Source: Asterionellopsis glacialis
Lineage: Eukaryota > Bacillariophyta > Plagiogrammaphyceae > Rhaphoneidales > Asterionellopsidaceae
Assembly: GCA_014885115.2 (NCBI GenBank)
Contig: WKLE02000615.1
Coordinates: 30,011 to 41,533, forward strand
DNA length: 11,523 nt
Reading direction: 5' to 3'
Shown: positions 8,268 through 11,523 of the stretch, piece after piece
Position numbering within the stretch: the first letter of the stretch is position 1
Layout: every line of letters starts with the position of its first letter
The notes under the pieces: generated by a model
Seen by the model: the letters and a program-made list of their open reading frames with translations, nothing else
What the model was told of the DNA's origin: nothing
The model's database searches: none
Position numbers and translations under genes: made by a program

Positions 8268-8413
8268 TGTTACGAATAACTAGATACAGTATTCATCGAC
8301 GACTACTAGGACTAGAGTTCGACTCGATCTAAGAGAGAGGTTCTAACTGTACTGTCTGTCTGTAGTTCTAAAACATCGTGACTGATCCGTGCAAAAATAA
8401 TGACTCCCTAACA
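8268..8413. mobile_element. Possible solo or partial LTR (end symmetry only)
   Basis: This 146-bp stretch begins TGTTA and ends TAACA, the TG...CA inverted ends typical of retrotransposon LTRs, and it lies at the boundary where CpG content collapses. It is itself not CpG-poor (7 CpG in the first 133 bases). No target-site duplication is seen (CTGTC before, TGAAA after), no second copy lies in the window, and no primer-binding site is recognised after it. This is a weak call; the boundary position is the main reason to list it. Confidence 0.22.
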
Positions 8414-9514
8414 TGAAAGCTTGGATTATCATATACTTTTAGAGAGATTAAACTTCATTCAACCTAATATACATCAAAACCATAAGAACACATCTCTTTC
8501 TAGGAGTCTTGCAAAGATGGTACCTTTATCAAGTACAGTGGAGGGAGGCCACCATCCTTATGAAGAATATTTCCTACTAAGAGGTATTGCTCATACAGAA
8601 AGTACTCGTCCTACCCAGGACCTAGTCCTAGAGGTCCTGTCTCTTTAGGAGTACAAATAGCTATCTGCAGACTAGTTTTTTCAAGAAGGTGGTGTATTTT
8701 ATGGGAGATTGGTGCTCATTCTACTTTCAAGAAGAGATTGAAGATGCCTAAATTTCAAGAAAGAGTTTGATAGGTACCAGGGAATCCTTGTTTCCTACAC
8801 CAGGCAATATTCATATAAGATAATATAATTGTATCTGGTACAGCAGTATCTCATATAAAACTTCAGATACCAAAAGAATGCCCAAAAAATCACCACATCT
8901 GAAATTAGGAATTATTCAAGAAGACATTCTACAGAAACAAGTGTGTTCAGTTTATGACTCCATTACTATATATTTTTATTGTAATATTGCACTCTCTAAA
9001 ATTATTGTATTTTTTACATACACTTCCACTACAACCAGTTTGTTACTCATGAAATTTAATCAATCTGACATGGTGCAACAACATTGAAATAAGTATATTG
9101 CACAGTTTATACAACAATTATTTTATTGATAGGTGGGGGATGAAAGACGATTTTTTAAAACTTCAAGGAGAAAGACATCATCAGAAGAATATAAAATACA
9201 CGAAAATACATTCTTTCTGCAATAATGACAGCATTCCCAAGAAAAAAATACACTGGTGGCAGATGTCAGCAGATAGATAACAACTGTAGGATCCAGACAT
9301 ACCAGCATTCTTTTTAGATTATATTATATTCATGTTATTTCTGCAAAAAGTGACTCAAGTAGGTTTTTCCCGTTTGGGTGTCACCCTATCTTTCTAGATA
9401 CCCATCCCCCAATTTGGGGTATGTATGCAGTAAAAAATTTATGCCCAGTTGTTTGCAGGGTCAAAAAACAACCAAGTTATGTACCTAGCAAGTCAACATG
9501 CTGTAAATGAATAA
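8414..9514. other. CpG-depleted region, no intact gene
   Basis: About 1.1 kb with only four CpG dinucleotides. Stretches such as 8424-8648 (+) and 9098-9280 (+) read as open frames with a protein-like mix of residues but start with TTG and match no family I know; they may be fragments of old element genes. Three copies of TTTCAAGAA occur at 8680, 8725 and 8753. AGGACCT/AGGTCCT form a 7-bp inverted repeat at 8617-8638. A cluster of short palindromes occupies 9376-9422. Confidence 0.5.
9376..9422. repeat. Cluster of short palindromes
   Basis: Three inverted repeats occur in 47 bases: GGGTG-T-CACCC (9376-9386), ATCT-TTCT-AGAT (9388-9399) and ATACCC...GGGTAT (9398-9422), the last overlapping an alternative CCCCA/TGGGG hairpin. 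It is GC-richer than its surroundings and lies about 90 bases before the readable start of the plus-strand relic. It could be the structured end of a mobile element. Confidence 0.4.
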
Positions 9515-10925
9515 AATGACTGCACAGTGCACTTGCACAGCACTGATGCTAGCAAGAAGGAACCACCCAAAAACAGGGTAGGACCAAAGATTGCACTGGG
9601 TAAGGAAGGCAGTGCTGGGTGGTGGTGCCCTTACTGCAAGCTCATGAAAGATGACTGGCAGGCAGCAGAACACAAGTGTGGTGAAATGTGGACTATAAAT
9701 AAATTGACAGATAGTGGTTGTCTGACTGCAAGAGAAAGAATGGGTGTAAAAAACCCTCCCATTTTTACATCTATACCCCTTGCCAATTATATATGCCCAA
9801 TTCTTCACATTGCTATTGACAAGGGGAACAATGTATTAGAGAACCTTATTGATGAAATGTAGGTAGCCTCTGAGGGATATACAGAAGGGTACATAGTGGT
9901 CAAGAAGGAGTTGATGTGAGCAAACGAAGATGTAAGATCAAGCAAGACTGAAATGTTACAGTCTCTAATGTATAATCAAGGTTACATAAAAGAACTTTGC
10001 CAACAGAAGAAGAGGACATGTACCAATAATATTGAACAACAGCAGATACTCACTAGTGAATTAGACAACCTGATGGAACAGCTAGCAATACCCCAGAGTG
10101 ACACTGCAAAAAAAAACAGAGGGAGTTGATGGCAGCAAAGAAGATGCTCACTGCAGAGGAGAAAAAGGATGTGAGAGCAAAAGTTGATGGCATTCTTTAT
10201 AAGCATAGAATACATAGGAGTGGGGCATTTGGGGGTGCCATAGATGGTAATGACTGCAGGAGGTGGATAGAAAAAGCAGCTGAAATCGTGGATAAACTGA
10301 CAAAATACATTTTAGAAGAAGCAAATGATTCCAGAGTTGAAGGGATAACAGATAAAAGGATCAGAAATACAGCTAATGCACACATCTATTATCTACGGGC
10401 ATTAGATGGGTTCATTAGCAACATTTTAACCAAGAGATATCACTTAACAGATGCAATTACAGAAAGATACTTTGGTATCTCTATTTCTCCCAAATCACAT
10501 ATAATAGAGGATCACAGAATCACACAACAAAGATGTTCAAAAGGTACTGTTGATCTTGAAGAGAGTTTTAGAGAAAGGAATCATCAAGTTAAAACAAGAA
10601 ATGATGTCAGATATGCAAGTGTACAGGATTTTGACTTGAAAGAACGACTTAAAACAAAGAATGAGGCTCAAAATAATCATCCTGAGGTATAGGATAAGAT
10701 GAATGAATTGCAAGTTAAGAAGAAAAGAAATAGGTGAAAGGGTACATAGTTCCAAGCAATGGTACAAAATTTCACTTAGCAACTGTGAAATGACATAAAC
10801 AAAAGAAAGCAAGATTACAAGTGTTGCAATTTGTAATTCCAGATACACCATTGATTAGTCTTCAAGATGAACATAAGTGTTTATTTTTAAATACTAAAAC
10901 TAACAATATTAATAATAATGTTTAA
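9515..10925 (+). pseudogene. Decayed mobile-element-type protein with CxxC...HxC cluster
   Basis: Part 1 (9515-9859) contains ALGKEG, then WWCPYC at 9620-9637 and HKC at 9671-9679, a C-x2-C-x11-H-x-C set that could bind zinc, then MWTINKL, GVKNPPIF, NYICPILHIAID and GNNVLENLIDE. The frame continues as a charged, probably coiled-coil segment through two stops (TAG 9860-9862, TGA 9917-9919). It shifts by -1 at the nine-A run (10108-10116). Part 2 (10117-10689) has YKHRIHRSGAFGGAIDGNDC and further helices to TAG 10690-10692. A third piece in another frame (about 10734-10922) has one internal stop (10791) and ends at TAA 10923-10925. The order of blocks recalls repetitive uncharacterised proteins, probably transposon-borne, in protists and cnidarians. 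I recall this family from general knowledge and cannot name it. CpG loss and multiple breaks argue against function. The N terminus is not recognisable before 9515. Confidence 0.6.
10111..10117 (+). other. A_AAA_AAC heptamer at the frame change
   Basis: The heptamer lies at the end of a run of nine A (10108-10116) followed by C. In the upstream reading frame the codons are AAA (10112-10114) and AAC (10115-10117), the phase required for -1 slippage. Reading then resumes at CAG 10117, which is exactly the frame of the downstream part of the relic. Loss of one A from the homopolymer explains the same observation more simply. Confidence 0.4.
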
Positions 10926-10926
10926 A

Positions 10927-11523
10927 TTAACCCACCAAAAACCCGCTATATGCACCATCTTGTTGTAATGCTGCTTTCAAATTATCAATTTTGTATCTGA
11001 AGTACCAATGAACAGTATTTAAACTAGACTTAAACTACTAATGCCATCCATGTTGATCTTTTCCAATGAAATGACATGATGATTGTTGATTGATTTGTTA
11101 AGGATTGCTAGAAATAAGGCAGGGGTCTACTCATGAGGAATAGTAACCACCAAATGAGTTGCCTTGCACATTTGTTGTACTGGTTGTTCTTTCAAACCTT
11201 CTCCTACTCTATCATTCTTTGTTATCGATTCATTGTTGAGTAAATGTAAATGCTTAAATCAGCAAAGCCAGGCAAATCATATCACTTTATAAGATGTCTG
11301 GTTGCAATCTTGTTTGTTTGGAACATGGGATGGGCACCAATAGATCCATCAATAATCTTGCGTATGTTGGAGGAGCTGGTCTTTTGCATGTCAAATACGT
11401 CTACAGGTTTTCTTAATGTTAAAACTGCCCTGTGCCTTGTTGGTCTTGAATCTTTCTCCATGCAAATTTTGGAGGACATCACATTACTTTCTGAGGGTCT
11501 TGTTGTGCTGTCAACTAAGTTTG
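10927..11523 (-). pseudogene. Decayed coding sequence, unknown family, runs off right edge
   Basis: Three minus-strand blocks with protein-like composition follow one another. Block A runs from the window edge to TGA 11282-11284 (RHRAVLTLRKPVDVFDMQ, IDGSIGAHPMFQTNKIATRH) and stays readable past the stop as YDLPGFADLSIY. Block B, in another frame, is 11019-11258 (VGEGLKEQPVQQMCKATHLV, TPALFLAILNKSINNHHVIS), with TAG at 11127-11129. Block C, in a third frame, is 10927-11034 (SLNTVHWYFRYKIDNLKAAL), ending at TAA 10927-10929. The blocks follow one another in sense order with small frame changes, as expected of one gene broken by indels and stops. I do not recognise the family. It is 5' partial in the window and lies tail to tail with the plus-strand relic, so the two may be genes of one element. 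Confidence 0.5.

Noticed and set aside
8316..8326. GTTCGACTC, resembling a tRNA T-arm/B box
   Set aside because: No A box, acceptor stem or anticodon arm can be built around it.
1..11523. CRISPR array, toxin-antitoxin, secretion or other bacterial defence system
   Set aside because: No regularly spaced repeats and no operon-like gene packing. All recognisable genes are eukaryotic in type.

Overview
The window looks like nuclear DNA of a small-genome eukaryote. The most likely source is a diatom or related stramenopile, though this is inferred and not proven. Genes lack visible introns, alternate in strand, carry Asp/Gln/Ser/Thr-rich low-complexity stretches coded by trinucleotide microsatellites, and are separated by AT-rich spacers. 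One gene (RRP15) is a eukaryotic nucleolar ribosome-assembly factor. There are no bacterial operons or ribosome-binding sites.

Bases 1-8267 form an ordinary gene-bearing part with four genes in alternating orientation. (1) An RluA/RPUSD-type RNA pseudouridine synthase (+), whose 5' end lies outside the window. (2) A 647-residue low-complexity protein (-) of unknown function that contains a repeated Gly-Cys-x-x-Ile-Pro module. (3) A 156-residue four-helix membrane protein (+), possibly of the TVP15/COPI-associated type. (4) RRP15 (-), a 60S pre-ribosome factor. Genes 1/2 and 3/4 converge and genes 2/3 diverge across a spacer of about 1 kb that probably holds both promoters. Two of the genes act on RNA or ribosomes (pseudouridylation, rRNA processing), but nothing shows that they are linked beyond being neighbours.

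Bases of about 8268-11523 are different. After a 146-bp stretch with the end symmetry of a retroelement LTR, CpG dinucleotides almost vanish (12 in about 3.1 kb). No intact gene can be read there. It holds two decayed coding sequences arranged tail to tail, with stops one base apart at 10923-10929. The plus-strand one has a CxxC...HxC zinc-ligand-like cluster followed by helical segments. The minus-strand one runs off the right edge. I interpret the region as an old, probably methylated, mobile-element block.

The most interesting points are the duplicated module in the 647-residue protein, the CpG cliff with the tail-to-tail dead genes, a correctly phased A_AAA_AAC heptamer at the frame change of the plus-strand relic, and the Arg-to-Gln change in the pseudouridine synthase catalytic motif. 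I found no convincing new biological system beyond these.
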